From contig CANQBY010000010.1 of the NCBI GenBank assembly GCA_947589695.1, positions 1 to 15,444 of the forward strand: a stretch of DNA of 15,444 bases, read 5' to 3'. Below are positions 1-7,614 of the stretch, one piece after another (position 1 is the stretch's first letter; each line of letters starts with the position of its first letter). The stretch is from an uncultured Bacilli bacterium. Its GTDB lineage: Bacteria > Bacillota_I > Bacilli_A > RF39 > UBA660. Below the pieces are notes generated by a model. That model ran no database searches. It was given only the letters and a program-made list of their open reading frames with translations, and had not been told where the DNA came from. Made by a program: the position numbers and the translations under genes.

Positions 1-61
1 TGGAAACTCTAACACCAGGACCGTTAGAAATATCCATTTTTCTAATTTTATTATATCTCAT
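1..61 (-). CDS. nrdG: Anaerobic ribonucleotide reductase activating protein NrdG, N-terminal fragment
   Basis: Only the first 20 codons lie in the window. The ATG at 61-59 overlaps the nrdD stop codon as TAATG, so the two genes are translationally coupled. The reading begins M-R-Y-N-K-I-R-K and continues MDISNGPGVRVS, the typical start of NrdG. NrdG is a radical-SAM [4Fe-4S] enzyme that makes the glycyl radical on NrdD; its CxxxCxxC cluster motif would lie just beyond the window edge. The gene is cut only by the window. Identification rests on this N-terminal motif together with the nrdD neighbour. Confidence 0.9.
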   Translation of the reverse strand, partial: MRYNKIRKMDISNGPGVRVS

Positions 62-2226
62 TAGGCAACTTCTTCTGCATCTTTATTATCAATATGCATT
101 ACTCTTTCTTTAATCTCTTGCGTTCTCCCTTTATTCCAGAAATTAGATCCAATGTAACCACAAGTCCGACGAGCAACATTCATCTTATCATGATCTCTAT
201 TGCCACAGTTAGGACAATACCATTCCATATCATCATCAATTAAAATTTCGCCTGTATAACCACATTCATGACAATAATCAAGTTTGGTATTTAATTCTGC
301 ATACATAATATTATCATAAATAAATTTAATTACTTCAATTACTGCTTCTAAGTTATTAGATAAATTTGGAGTTTCAATATAAGAAATAGCTCCTCCGGGA
401 CTTAAAGCTTGGAATTCACTTTCCAATTTTAATTTTGTAAAAGCATCAATTTCTTCAAATACTGGTACATGATAACTATTGGTAATATAATCTCTATCCG
501 TAATACCTTTAATAACACCAAATCTTTCTTTTAAACATTTTGCAAATTTATAAGTCGTGGATTCAATTGGTGTTCCATAAACACTATAATCTATTGCTTC
601 CGCTTCTTTCCATTTTTTACAAGCATCATTAAGTTTCCGCATAACTTGTAAACCAAATTCTTTACCTTCTCCATTGTCGGTATGTGAGTGTCCGGTCATA
701 AACTTCACACATTCATATAAGCCAGCATAACCTAAAGAAATAGTTGAATATCCATTATGTAATAAATCATGAATAGACTCACCCTTTTTAAGTCTAGCCA
801 AAGCTCCATATTGCCATAAAATTGGGGCTACATCACTTGTAGCTTTTGAAAGTCTTTTATGTCTAATTTGTAAAGCCCGGTGACATAACTCTAATCTATC
901 ATCAAATATTTTCCAGAATAAATCCATATCTTTATCACTTGATAAAGCCAAATCTACTAAGTTAATAGTTACTACTCCTTGATTAAATCTTCCATAATAC
1001 TTTGGTTTCCCATTTTCATCAACATATGGAGTTAAGAAACTTCTGCAACCCATACATGGATAACATTGTCCATCACCATTTTTATCAATTTTAAGTTTTT
1101 TCATAATTTTTTCGGAAATATAATCTGGTACCATTCTTTTTGCTGTACATTCTGCTGCTAGTTCGGTTAAATACCAATACTTACTATTCTCATGGATATT
1201 ATCTTCCTCTAAAACATATAAAAGTTTTGGAAAAGCAGGAGTGATATAAACACCTTTTTCATTTTTCATACCCTGAATTCTTTGTTTTAAAACTTCTTCA
1301 ATAATCATGGCAAGTTCTTCTTTATATTCGTCGGTTTCTCCTAAATACATACAAACACTTAAGAAAGGTGCTTGCCCATTAGTAGTCGTCATCGAATTAA
1401 TTTGATATTGGAAAGTTTGTACTCCATCGGTAATTTCTTTAGCTAAATCTTCTTTTGCATATTTCTCACAAGCTTCTTTATTAAATTTCCGTTCTTTATA
1501 TTTTTCTAAATAACGATTATAACTATCTCTAACAAAAGGTGCTAAATGGGTAAGTGTAATAGTACAACCTCCATATTGACTAGAATTAACAGCTGTAATA
1601 AGTTGGGTCGCAATTGTCATCGCGGTTAAAAATCTATGAGGTTTTTCAATCATTACTCCATTAAGATTTGTTCCATTTTGAAGCATATCTTCTAAGTTTA
1701 TTAAATCACAATTATGTAAGGCATTTTGGGCAAAATAATCAGCGTCATGAAAATGAATTATTCCTTCATCATGAGCTTTAACAATATCTTCTGGTAATAA
1801 AAATCTTCTTGTAATATCCGTACTTGTAATACCCGCTAAATAATCTCTTTGAGTTGTAACTACTTTCGCATCTTTATTTGAATTTTCTGTATTCCAATAA
1901 TCACTTTCTCCATCAATTAATTCTTTAATAGATTGATCAGTAGTATTAGCTTTTCTTACTAATTCTCTAGTATATCTATAAGTTATATATTTCTTAGCTA
2001 ATTCATATTTACCAATAGCCATTAATTTCATTTCAATAATATCTTGGATATCTTCCACAAGCATTCTTTTTTTACCTAATTTTTCAATATACTTAATTAT
2101 ATTTTTAATTTGAGTAGCACTGGCTTGATCTTCTTCTTCTACTTCAGCATTAGCTTTCATTATAGCTTCTTCAATTTTCTCTGGTGAATAATCAACCATA
2201 TGTCCATCTCTTTTAATAATTTTCAT
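61..2226 (-). CDS. nrdD: Anaerobic (class III) ribonucleoside-triphosphate reductase NrdD
   Basis: Reduces ribonucleoside triphosphates to deoxyribonucleotides without oxygen, using a glycyl radical made by NrdG; cytoplasmic. The 721-aa length is normal for the family. Residues 1 to about 90 form an ATP-cone, the allosteric dATP/ATP domain. The catalytic barrel carries the family cysteines C173 (in HNCDL) and C394 (in CMGCRS). A zinc site is formed by C652/C655 and C671/C674, and the glycyl-radical motif RRTCGYIG puts the radical at G690. The start is backed by AGAGGAG seven bases before the ATG. It is followed by nrdG with an overlapping stop/start. It is transcribed away from a Crp/Fnr gene, and the 117-bp gap holds a palindrome placed for activation. 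All key residues are present, so the gene appears intact. Confidence 0.97.
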   Translation of the reverse strand: MKIIKRDGHMVDYSPEKIEEAIMKANAEVEEEDQASATQIKNIIKYIEKLGKKRMLVEDIQDIIEMKLMAIGKYELAKKYITYRYTRELVRKANTTDQSIKELIDGESDYWNTENSNKDAKVVTTQRDYLAGITSTDITRRFLLPEDIVKAHDEGIIHFHDADYFAQNALHNCDLINLEDMLQNGTNLNGVMIEKPHRFLTAMTIATQLITAVNSSQYGGCTITLTHLAPFVRDSYNRYLEKYKERKFNKEACEKYAKEDLAKEITDGVQTFQYQINSMTTTNGQAPFLSVCMYLGETDEYKEELAMIIEEVLKQRIQGMKNEKGVYITPAFPKLLYVLEEDNIHENSKYWYLTELAAECTAKRMVPDYISEKIMKKLKIDKNGDGQCYPCMGCRSFLTPYVDENGKPKYYGRFNQGVVTINLVDLALSSDKDMDLFWKIFDDRLELCHRALQIRHKRLSKATSDVAPILWQYGALARLKKGESIHDLLHNGYSTISLGYAGLYECVKFMTGHSHTDNGEGKEFGLQVMRKLNDACKKWKEAEAIDYSVYGTPIESTTYKFAKCLKERFGVIKGITDRDYITNSYHVPVFEEIDAFTKLKLESEFQALSPGGAISYIETPNLSNNLEAVIEVIKFIYDNIMYAELNTKLDYCHECGYTGEILIDDDMEWYCPNCGNRDHDKMNVARRTCGYIGSNFWNKGRTQEIKERVMHIDNKDAEEVA

Positions 2227-2260
2227 AATCTCACTCCTCTACTTTCTCTAACATGCCTCA

Positions 2261-2266
2261 AGTATA
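2261..2266 (-). promoter_or_regulatory. nrdDG promoter -10 element
   Basis: On the minus strand this reads TATACT preceded by TGT, an extended -10 form. No good -35 lies 16-18 bases upstream, as expected for an activator-dependent promoter. The predicted start is near 2254, giving a leader of about 28 bases that ends in the nrdD ribosome site. Confidence 0.55.
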
Positions 2267-2288
2267 ACACATTTTAAAAAAACTTTCT

Positions 2289-2304
2289 TGTTGCAATTGC
2301 AACA
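2289..2304. promoter_or_regulatory. Perfect 16-bp palindrome, probable Crp/Fnr-family operator
   Basis: TGTTGCAATTGCAACA equals its own reverse complement. Its centre is 42.5 bases upstream of the predicted nrdD start, which is the class II activator position within one base. Its right half, TTGCAA at 2297-2302, is the likely -35 of the divergent Crp/Fnr gene. One dimer could therefore activate nrdDG and repress its own gene. The half-site differs from the FNR TTGAT and CRP TGTGA boxes. Confidence 0.65.
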
Positions 2305-2325
2305 TTTTACATTTTTTGTTATAAT
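2297..2325 (+). promoter_or_regulatory. Promoter of the Crp/Fnr-type regulator gene
   Basis: TTGCAA at 2297-2302, a 17-base spacer, then TATAAT at 2320-2325 preceded by TGT. Predicted start is near 2332. The leader is only about 12 bases and is mostly the AGAGGTG ribosome site. The -35 lies inside the palindrome, which suggests autorepression. Confidence 0.65.
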
Positions 2326-2343
2326 TTTTTTAAGAGGTGTAAA

Positions 2344-2988
2344 ATGACAAAAATTTTTGATAATATTTCGCCCCGAAATAAAGAAAAATTACTTCTTTCT
2401 CTGGGTGCACATAACTTTACATTTACAAAAGACACTTCTTTACAATCATTTGTAAAAGAAGGCAATATCATTGGCATAATCACTAAAGGGTATGTTCAAA
2501 TTATACGTACTGACCATAATGGTACCCGTACTATTATTGAAGAACTAGAAGAAGAAGATATCTTTGGCTCTAATATTTCTTCTCTTAAAAATAAAGAATA
2601 TAATATTATTACGAAAGAAGATACTGAAATCATCTTTATTGATTATGAAAAAATTCTTACTTGTGATGATACTTCTAAATCTTATTATATCGAGTTTACT
2701 AAAAATTTACTAGAGATTTTTACTACTAAAATAAATGAAAAAAACGAACGGATTGAAATTCTTACTAAAAAAACTATTAGAAATAAATTACTTGAATATT
2801 TTAGTATCATCTTTAAAAAACATAATTCTAAATATATTTATCTTCCCAATACTTTTACAGATCTTGCAGATTATTTAGCTATTGATAGATCCGCGATGAC
2901 CAGAGAACTTAAAAATTTAAAAGAAGAAGGTTTAATTGAAATTAAAGGTAAAAGAATCACCCTTTTATATAATGATAATTGGATATAA
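2344..2988 (+). CDS. Crp/Fnr-family transcriptional regulator
   Basis: A 214-aa protein with the Crp/Fnr layout. Residues about 15-105 form a cyclic-nucleotide-binding-type beta barrel, about 110-150 a long dimer helix, and about 170-208 a winged helix-turn-helix with recognition helix DRSAMTRELKNLK. The only cysteine is C107, so it cannot bind an FNR-type [4Fe-4S] cluster through N-terminal cysteines; the signal it senses is unknown. AGAGGTG precedes the ATG. It is divergent from nrdDG across a shared palindrome, so it probably controls the anaerobic reductase and itself. The fold call is firm. The target assignment is inferred from position, and no closer subfamily (ArcR, HcpR or similar) can be named from the sequence alone. 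Confidence 0.88.
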   Translation: MTKIFDNISPRNKEKLLLSLGAHNFTFTKDTSLQSFVKEGNIIGIITKGYVQIIRTDHNGTRTIIEELEEEDIFGSNISSLKNKEYNIITKEDTEIIFIDYEKILTCDDTSKSYYIEFTKNLLEIFTTKINEKNERIEILTKKTIRNKLLEYFSIIFKKHNSKYIYLPNTFTDLADYLAIDRSAMTRELKNLKEEGLIEIKGKRITLLYNDNWI

Positions 2989-3360
2989 AATTCATAAAAA
3001 AGTGTGTATTTGAAAATAGCAAAAGTATTCACATTTAGCCAAAAGTTAATATAATTATAAATGTCTAAAACTACTATAGAATATGAAGGAATAATTATTA
3101 ATATTTATGACAAAGAAACAATAAATATGAAATAATGTTTAATATTTATATTAATCAATTTCATTAAATAACAAAAATACTAACTATCCCTAGTTAATAA
3201 TTTATTATTCTCAAAATAACTAAATCGAGTTTTCTACCATATTGGTCGTATAGAGAAGAAGTCGAACTGATGATCAGGGAATTGGAGATATAATGATATT
3301 CTAAAATATTGTATTACCCCAATATTTCGAAACAAACATTTAAGATTATATATTAATTAT
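2989..3360. other. Non-coding gap with gene debris
   Basis: There is no credible gene over 370 bp. A 24-codon open stretch starts at 3061. A 30-codon stretch at 3201-3293 on the plus strand ends in protein-like text (YWSYREEVELMIRELEI then TAA) but has no start codon or ribosome site. It looks like the tail of a lost gene. No terminator with a clear U-tract was seen after the Crp/Fnr gene. Confidence 0.4.
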
Positions 3361-3393
3361 ATAAAAAAGATTATCAATTTTTTCGATAATCTT
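3361..3393 (-). terminator. Rho-independent terminator of the zinc-ribbon gene
   Basis: A perfect 9-bp stem (AAGATTATC at 3367-3375 with GATAATCTT at 3385-3393) has a 9-base loop. On the minus strand it is followed by TTTTTTAT. It lies about 45 bases after the stop codon of the gene at 3437-4390. Confidence 0.8.
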
Positions 3394-3436
3394 AAATTTA
3401 ATAGTAATATTGTTTTTTTATATTCGATTTATATAG

Positions 3437-4390
3437 TTATTTTAATTCAATTGAATCGATAACGGTTGAGTATGCTTTAGTACAATCACCATCATCTTTA
3501 TATATTTCAAATTCAACTTCATAAATATATGCATCTTTTATTACTGCATAATGATAACTAGTTCTTTTACTATTTTTTGCAGTTACACTGTTCCAAGTAA
3601 TTCCATCAATCATCTTAGTTTTATAATCACTTAAGACATCATCATTTTTTTTCATTATTCCTGTGTTCAAATAATCTTTAATTGAATTATATTTTGATTT
3701 ATCTACTTTATATAAAGATACTAAACAATAATTATCATCTTCGTTTATTCCATAGACATCCATATTGTTTAACAAGTCATTATTTTCCCCTGGTCCAAAA
3801 TTAGATGGTATATCTACACTTAAATTACCAAGAGTAACAGTTTGGCTATTATTTAAAAAACCAGAAATTGCTCCTAAAACAAGTATTAATGCAAGAGTTC
3901 CAAATAATGCTAGATTTGAAGTCCCACCTTTTTTAGCACAAATAGAAACTAATTCATTTTGAGATTTGTTTGGATTTGCTTGTTTTATTTTTTCAATATT
4001 TCTTTTAACAACATTCAAATAAATTTTTTTAAAGAAAAATGCTAGTATTAAATTAATTATCAAAATGATTATAGAATTTTTTAAAATAAGGCTTAATATA
4101 TATTGTATTATAAATAGTCCAATACCTAATATCCACATTTTTCTATACAGCATATAAAATCCACCGAGACAAAATGTACTTAGCGAAAAACCACCTTTTT
4201 TTATTTTTTCTACGTCTTTTGCAATATAAGCATTAATTAGTTCATCATCATTTATAACATTATTTTGCATATTCAAACTATTATTTTGATTATAATTAGA
4301 TTGTTGTAATTGACTACTAATTTGCTCTCCACAATTGGGACAAAATTTTGTTCCATCATTAATAAAAGTACCACATCTAGGGCAATTCAT
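3437..4390 (-). CDS. Zinc-ribbon membrane protein of unknown role
   Basis: A 317-aa protein that begins with a zinc ribbon (C3, C6, C17, C20), the pattern of the zinc_ribbon_2 group. A low-complexity Asn/Gln linker follows at about 25-47. Residues about 65-122 resemble the DUF2628 type (GGFYMLYRKMWILGIGLF) with two or three hydrophobic helices. A further helix at about 158-177 anchors a roughly 140-residue polar C-terminal domain (VTLGNLSVDIPSNFG onward) that is probably outside the cell. AGGTG lies eight bases before the ATG, and a strong terminator follows. It stands alone as its own unit. Such proteins are common in Bacillota, but their function is not established, and none is claimed here. 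Confidence 0.8.
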   Translation of the reverse strand: MNCPRCGTFINDGTKFCPNCGEQISSQLQQSNYNQNNSLNMQNNVINDDELINAYIAKDVEKIKKGGFSLSTFCLGGFYMLYRKMWILGIGLFIIQYILSLILKNSIIILIINLILAFFFKKIYLNVVKRNIEKIKQANPNKSQNELVSICAKKGGTSNLALFGTLALILVLGAISGFLNNSQTVTLGNLSVDIPSNFGPGENNDLLNNMDVYGINEDDNYCLVSLYKVDKSKYNSIKDYLNTGIMKKNDDVLSDYKTKMIDGITWNSVTAKNSKRTSYHYAVIKDAYIYEVEFEIYKDDGDCTKAYSTVIDSIELK

Positions 4391-4410
4391 TTTAAAACAC
4401 CTATCCTTTG

Positions 4411-4434
4411 ATTCATTATACTATATTAATGAAT
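4411..4434 (-). promoter_or_regulatory. Promoter -10 of the zinc-ribbon gene inside an inverted repeat
   Basis: The minus strand reads TATAAT over 4415-4420. It overlaps an 8-bp inverted repeat, ATTCATTA at 4411-4418 and TAATGAAT at 4427-4434. The -35 is poor. The repeat could be an operator, but in DNA this AT-rich it may also be chance. Confidence 0.45.
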
Positions 4435-4539
4435 ATATGAATATAATTATTTGACTGTTTTACATCAAAAATTGTAAAGATACTAGAAAAAATATAAATC
4501 TAAATATTTAATATTAAAAACGATTGCTATTATTTTTTA

Positions 4540-4570
4540 TATAAATAAAAAAACTGAATTTTTGTTCAGT
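4540..4570 (-). terminator. Terminator of tRNA-Cys
   Basis: A 6-bp stem (ACTGAA at 4553-4558, TTCAGT at 4565-4570) with a 6-base loop is followed on the minus strand by seven T residues. It lies 16 bases past the tRNA 3' end. Confidence 0.75.
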
Positions 4571-4585
4571 AAATATAAACAAAAT

Positions 4586-4660
4586 TGGAGGGCCTAGTCG
4601 GATTTGAACCAACGCATGAGTGAGTTGCAGTCACTTGCCTTACCGCTTGGCTATAGGCCC
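4586..4660 (-). tRNA. tRNA-Cys (anticodon GCA)
   Basis: A cloverleaf reads on the minus strand. The acceptor stem is GGGCCTA with TAGGCCC. The anticodon stem is AGTGA/TCACT with loop CTGCAAC, giving anticodon GCA. The T-loop is TTCAAAT, the discriminator is T, and CCA is encoded. It has its own promoter and terminator. It reads cysteine UGC/UGU codons. Confidence 0.95.
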
Positions 4661-4718
4661 ATCTAACATTTTTTTGAATATGAATTTTAAAAAATACTAA
4701 TTCATTTCACATCAAATA

Positions 4719-4747
4719 ATTTTACACTATTAAGGGTATTTTGTCAA
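4719..4747 (-). promoter_or_regulatory. Promoter of tRNA-Cys
   Basis: On the minus strand: consensus -35 TTGACA (4747-4742), exactly 17 bases, then TAAAAT (4724-4719). The predicted start near 4712 leaves a 5' leader of about 50 bases for processing. Confidence 0.8.
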
Positions 4748-4946
4748 TCTATTTTGCCCTTTGTTACTACTATTTTATGCTACATATAAAACTTGTAATT
4801 AAAATTGTTAACGAGTATCCTATCGATTCTTTAACTGAAGAAGAAATACAAAAACTTGATTTAATTTCTTTAACCCTATTAATTCAGATAACTATATTAA
4901 CTCAATACAAACTGATAAAGATGGTAGTATAAATTATTTTATTTAA
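4720..4946 (+). pseudogene. Possible C-terminal gene remnant with frameshift
   Basis: One frame reads EYPIDSLTEEEIQKLD at about 4810-4860. After a one-base shift a second frame reads NPINSDNYINSIQTDKDGS and stops at 4946. The polar text on both sides of the shift suggests the end of a decayed gene. There is no ribosome site, and the upstream part overlaps the tRNA-Cys promoter on the other strand. The original function cannot be named, and chance coding is possible. Confidence 0.25.
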
Positions 4947-4950
4947 AATT

Positions 4951-5006
4951 ATTGTATCATTTTTAAAATGATGATACAATATAATTATATTGGAAAAACC
5001 AATATA
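4951..5006. repeat. Two adjacent perfect inverted repeats
   Basis: ATTGTATCAT (4951-4960) pairs with ATGATACAAT (4971-4980) across a 10-base spacer. TATATTGG (4986-4993) pairs with CCAATATA (4999-5006) across AAAAA. Neither has a U-tract on either strand, so they are not ordinary terminators. A near-direct repeat follows at once (GTGACGGATTT, GTGACGATTT, from 5010). The role is unknown; protein binding sites are possible. Confidence 0.5.
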
Positions 5007-5120
5007 TCGTGACGGATTTGTGACGATTTAATTCAAAAAAATAATTAAATTTACAAAAATTTATTATTTTGATATATTACATTTTGCTTTGAATTTATGG
5101 AAAAAAGTAGATAAATCTAT

Positions 5121-5126
5121 TATAAT
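5121..5126 (+). promoter_or_regulatory. Probable -10 of the tRNA-Gly promoter
   Basis: A perfect TATAAT lies 84 bases before the tRNA. The -35 region 17 bases upstream (TGGAAA) is only a fair match. Confidence 0.45.
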
Positions 5127-5209
5127 GATTATATCTTACAATCCTCCTCCGGTAGAGCCCTCTAAACTGTTTTAGCTGAACTTTTATAGTTTGTTTTTTC
5201 TTAATACTT

Positions 5210-5283
5210 GCAGATATAGTTTAATGGTAAAATATAAGCTTCCCAAGCTTAGGTTACGGGTTCGATCCCCGCTATCTGCTCCA
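5210..5283 (+). tRNA. tRNA-Gly (anticodon CCC)
   Basis: The acceptor stem is GCAGATA with TATCTGC. The anticodon stem is TAAGC/GCTTA with loop TTCCCAA, giving anticodon CCC. The T-loop is TTCGATC, the discriminator is T, and CCA is encoded. The T-stem has one A-C mismatch at its base. It reads GGG codons. A terminator follows 44 bases later, so it is a single-gene unit. Accessory genes begin directly downstream. Confidence 0.93.
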
Positions 5284-5327
5284 GATTGATTGATACTCAG
5301 AAAATTCTTCGAGTAGTAATATACATT

Positions 5328-5354
5328 AACTAGAAGTACTATCTAGTTTTTTTT
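5328..5354 (+). terminator. Terminator of tRNA-Gly
   Basis: A 7-bp stem AACTAGA (5328-5334) with TCTAGTT (5342-5348) and a 7-base loop is followed by a further run of T residues. Confidence 0.85.
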
Positions 5355-5384
5355 GTTATTATTGGAATAAAGCGAGGAGTTCTT

Positions 5385-5573
5385 ATGGTTGTTGTGAAAG
5401 ATTTAGAAGTTGATAAGGAAATTTTAAAAAGAATTGAAATGATATGTAGATTTGCTTATGTTAAGCCAATTATTAAAAATGAAAAAAATTTAAAATTTTT
5501 ATGTTTATATTATATTATATATAATATAAATATAACTTGGCACTCGATAAAAAAGTTTGCTAAAATATATTGA
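5385..5573 (+). CDS. Doubtful small protein, 62 aa
   Basis: The ATG has a good ribosome site (GAGGAG, six bases away). The first 37 codons read like protein (VVVKDLEVDKEILKRIEMIC). The last 25 are AT-run codons that overlap a TATA-rich stretch and a CIRCE-like operator. It may be a truncated gene whose end now runs through a promoter region. No family was recognised. Upstream is the tRNA-Gly terminator; downstream is the split OLD-type gene. Confidence 0.35.
   Translation: MVVVKDLEVDKEILKRIEMICRFAYVKPIIKNEKNLKFLCLYYIIYNINITWHSIKKFAKIY
5537..5563. promoter_or_regulatory. CIRCE-like operator (HrcA heat-shock repressor site)
   Basis: TTGGCACTC, nine bases, then GTTTGCTAA. The CIRCE consensus is TTAGCACTC-N9-GAGTGCTAA, so 15 of 18 positions match at the exact spacing. 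A TATAAT at 5520-5525 would put a transcription start just before it, the usual CIRCE layout. CIRCE normally controls hrcA-dnaK or groESL; here the next gene is an OLD-type ATPase. Confidence 0.5.
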
Positions 5574-5598
5574 CTTTAACAATAAAAAAATATAAAAT
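5570..5598 (+). promoter_or_regulatory. Promoter of the split OLD-type gene
   Basis: TTGACT (5570-5575), 17 bases, then TAAAAT (5593-5598). It is directly downstream of the CIRCE-like site and about 40 bases before an AAGGAGGT ribosome site. Confidence 0.6.
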
Positions 5599-5646
5599 GA
5601 CCTCAGTTAAAGCTTTAACAAACAATTTTTTTAAGGAGGTTATTTT

Positions 5647-6902
5647 GTGTTTACAGAAATGAAAGAAAATAATTTAGAGAGATTAGCATTAGTTGGAACT
5701 AATTCACAAGGAAAGTCATATAAGATTAGTTCCGAATTAAAAGGTGCAATATCTAAAAAAACAATTTTAGTTACTAATGAGGTAAAAGCTGATGAAAATT
5801 TAAAAAATTCAACTGATACTTCAACGTTGATAGCATGGCTTAATTCCTTATTAGACAATACTAGAGCTAAACAAGCAATTCAAGAAGAAATTGATAAAGT
5901 GGATTTAAGTCAAATTAATAAAGATAGTTTTTTAAATATAAGTTTAAGTAACAATTTAGAATCATATAAAGGAATTGTTAGCGCTGAAATTACAACTGAC
6001 TCAAATAAATGGAAAAAACCAGGATCTGGAGAAAAATTTTTAGGTCAATTATTATTAATTTCAAAAATTCTTGAAGATAATAATGATAATAATTATGAAT
6101 TTTTAGTTATTGATGAGCCCGAACAACATTTACATCCATCTTTATACATCAAAGTTGCTAAAATACTAAATAAGATTTCACATCAAGGAATTAAAGTTGT
6201 AATAGCCATTCATTCTCCTATAATTACACAATATTTTATTGAAGATACATCTGAAATTATTCATGTTATAGATGGAAAGTGTGATAAGTTACCTTCTATT
6301 AAAGAACTAATGTCATTGTCTATTGATTTCGAGTGCTATAAAAAAGATGAACTTAAAATGAAGGATTTAAAACAATTGAACAAAAATATTCTTTATATTT
6401 TGAAAACTTTGTAAAACCTATTGTTATAAAATCTTTATTTTGTGAGTATATGTTACTTGGTGAAGGCGCTATAGAAAGAAAAATATTTGAATTATATTTA
6501 TTAAAATATGGTTCTTCCCTAGAAAAAAACAATATTGATTATGCAATAGTCGATGGCAAAATATTTTTTCCAATAGTACTTAGTATATTAAAGAAAATAG
6601 GAATTAAAACAATGACTTTATTTGATTTGGATATCGAAACTCAATCAGTTCATAAATATCTAAATGATTCTATTCGTGAATTATCCACAGAAACAATATT
6701 CTTTAATTCTAGAATAGAAGATTATTTAGAAATTTCAGGAATGAAACTTGATAAATATAGAGGAGAAACAATTTTAATAAATGAATTCTATTTGGAAAGC
6801 AACCCTAAACTATTCGAACTTCTATCTAATATAGATTATAAAATTAAAAATGCAAATAACAAATTAACAACAGAAAAAGTTAAAGAACTTATTCATAACT
6901 AA
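5647..6902 (+). pseudogene. Small OLD-family ATPase-TOPRIM nuclease, split by a frameshift
   Basis: The first part (5647-6414, 255 codons) starts at GTG seven bases after AAGGAGGT. It has Walker A GTNSQGKS (17-24), an ABC-like GSGEKF signature (126-131), Walker B FLVIDEPEQHLHP (from 152) and H-loop IHSP. The second part continues in the -1 frame from the overlap at 6357-6414 and holds the TOPRIM motifs LGEGAIERK and LFDLD. Removing one AT from TATAT at 6394-6398 restores LNKNILYFENFVKPIVIK across the joint. The intact protein would be about 418 residues, short for OLD because the ATPase head starts almost at Walker A. OLD proteins are ATP-dependent nucleases, often anti-phage. As it stands only the ATPase part would be made, unless frameshifting occurs; no canonical slippery heptamer was seen. 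Confidence 0.8.
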
Positions 6903-6924
6903 AGTTTATAATGATGTAAACAAT

Positions 6925-7074
6925 TTATTTAATAATTAAATAATCATAATAATCAGGATCTTTCTTATTTCTATACTTATAATAAGTTTTAGGACTTATA
7001 TTGAGTACGGCACACATATTAGTTAGTTTATAATTATTTTTATATAAATTTATAAATGCTACTTTTTCTCTCAT
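6925..7074 (-). pseudogene. IS3-family transposase OrfB, N-terminal remnant
   Basis: Opens at the ATG at 7074, overlapping the OrfA stop as ATGA. It reads 49 residues, including NYKLTNMCAVLNISPKTYYK and KKDPDYYDYLIIK, the HTH_21-type N-terminus of OrfB, and then meets a TAA. An intact OrfB has roughly 270-290 residues with a DDE catalytic core. That core is gone, so the element cannot move by itself. Confidence 0.8.
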
Positions 7075-7345
7075 TGTGCCTTGAGGAAAGCCTGGTATTT
7101 TTTTAATATTTCATATCTTTCTTTCCAATCTTCTTTATTTAAATCCCTTATTCGTTGACGGCCACGTTTATTCCAGTGACTTGTTCAAAATGATCTACTT
7201 TTGTTTTCCAAGTTTTGATTGTACTAACTGGTATGCCATATTCTTTAGCTAATCGGTAGCCTGATTCTCCTTTAATATATCGATTTAAAATTTCATTTTT
7301 TTCTTGCTCAGTGTGGAGAAGAAATTTTTGGCCCTTTGAAACCAT
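7071..7345 (-). pseudogene. IS3-family transposase OrfA, frameshifted
   Basis: The true start is the ATG at 7345, eight bases after AAGGAGGT, reading MVSKGQKFLLHTEQEKNEI. A helix-turn-helix follows (SGYRLAKEYGIPVSTIKTWK). After VDHFEQ the frame is lost near 7160-7185. The -1 frame continues with NKRGRQRIRDLNKEDWKERY and EILKKYQAFLKAQ to a TGA at 7071-7073. The combined length of about 91 residues is normal for OrfA. One lost base explains the break. Confidence 0.8.
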
Positions 7346-7614
7346 AAGAAAACACCTCCTTTTGGAAGTGTATTCTATCATATTTCCCTTAAACTAGTTT
7401 TTTTATTGATGTCTACTCTAAAGGGAACAATTTATAATAAAGTTTTATTTTCAGATACTAAAATTAAGAAAAATATAATAATACAAATATAAAAAATACT
7501 ACCAAGAAACTTAATTCTGTAAATTTAGAAAATACACTTATATATTGACACCCAATATGCGTATGAAATAATAAATACTTTTTTGTATTAAATTAATTAT
7601 TAAGATTTCTTTGC

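Larger units (their letters stand above)
6925..7429 (-). mobile_element. IS3-family insertion sequence remnant (IS150-like)
   Basis: It comprises a likely left end, TGTTCCCTTTAGAGTAGACA on the minus strand (7429-7410), a frameshifted OrfA and only the first 49 codons of OrfB. The integrase core with its DDE residues and the right end are missing. The break lies about 25 bases from the end of the split OLD-type gene. The IS family call rests on the OrfA/OrfB text. The exact terminal repeat is inferred, because the partner end is absent. Confidence 0.75.

Noticed and set aside
3765..3962. Plus-strand open frame of 65 codons
   Set aside because: It lies wholly inside the zinc-ribbon membrane protein gene on the other strand and has no ribosome site.
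5141..5180. Decayed tRNA in the leader of tRNA-Gly
   Set aside because: GGTAGAGC looks like a D-arm, but no acceptor, anticodon or T arms can be built around it.
5640..5858. Minus-strand open frame of 72 codons
   Set aside because: It is the reverse shadow of the OLD-type gene that starts at 5647, which has clear motifs.
6357..6414. Programmed -1 frameshift in the OLD-type gene
   Set aside because: The two frames overlap and the shift is -1, but no X-XXY-YYZ heptamer in the right phase is present; a dinucleotide insertion restores better protein text.
7545..7573. TTGACA promoter on the plus strand
   Set aside because: The -10 at 17 bases is poor (ATAATA), and no plus-strand gene follows.
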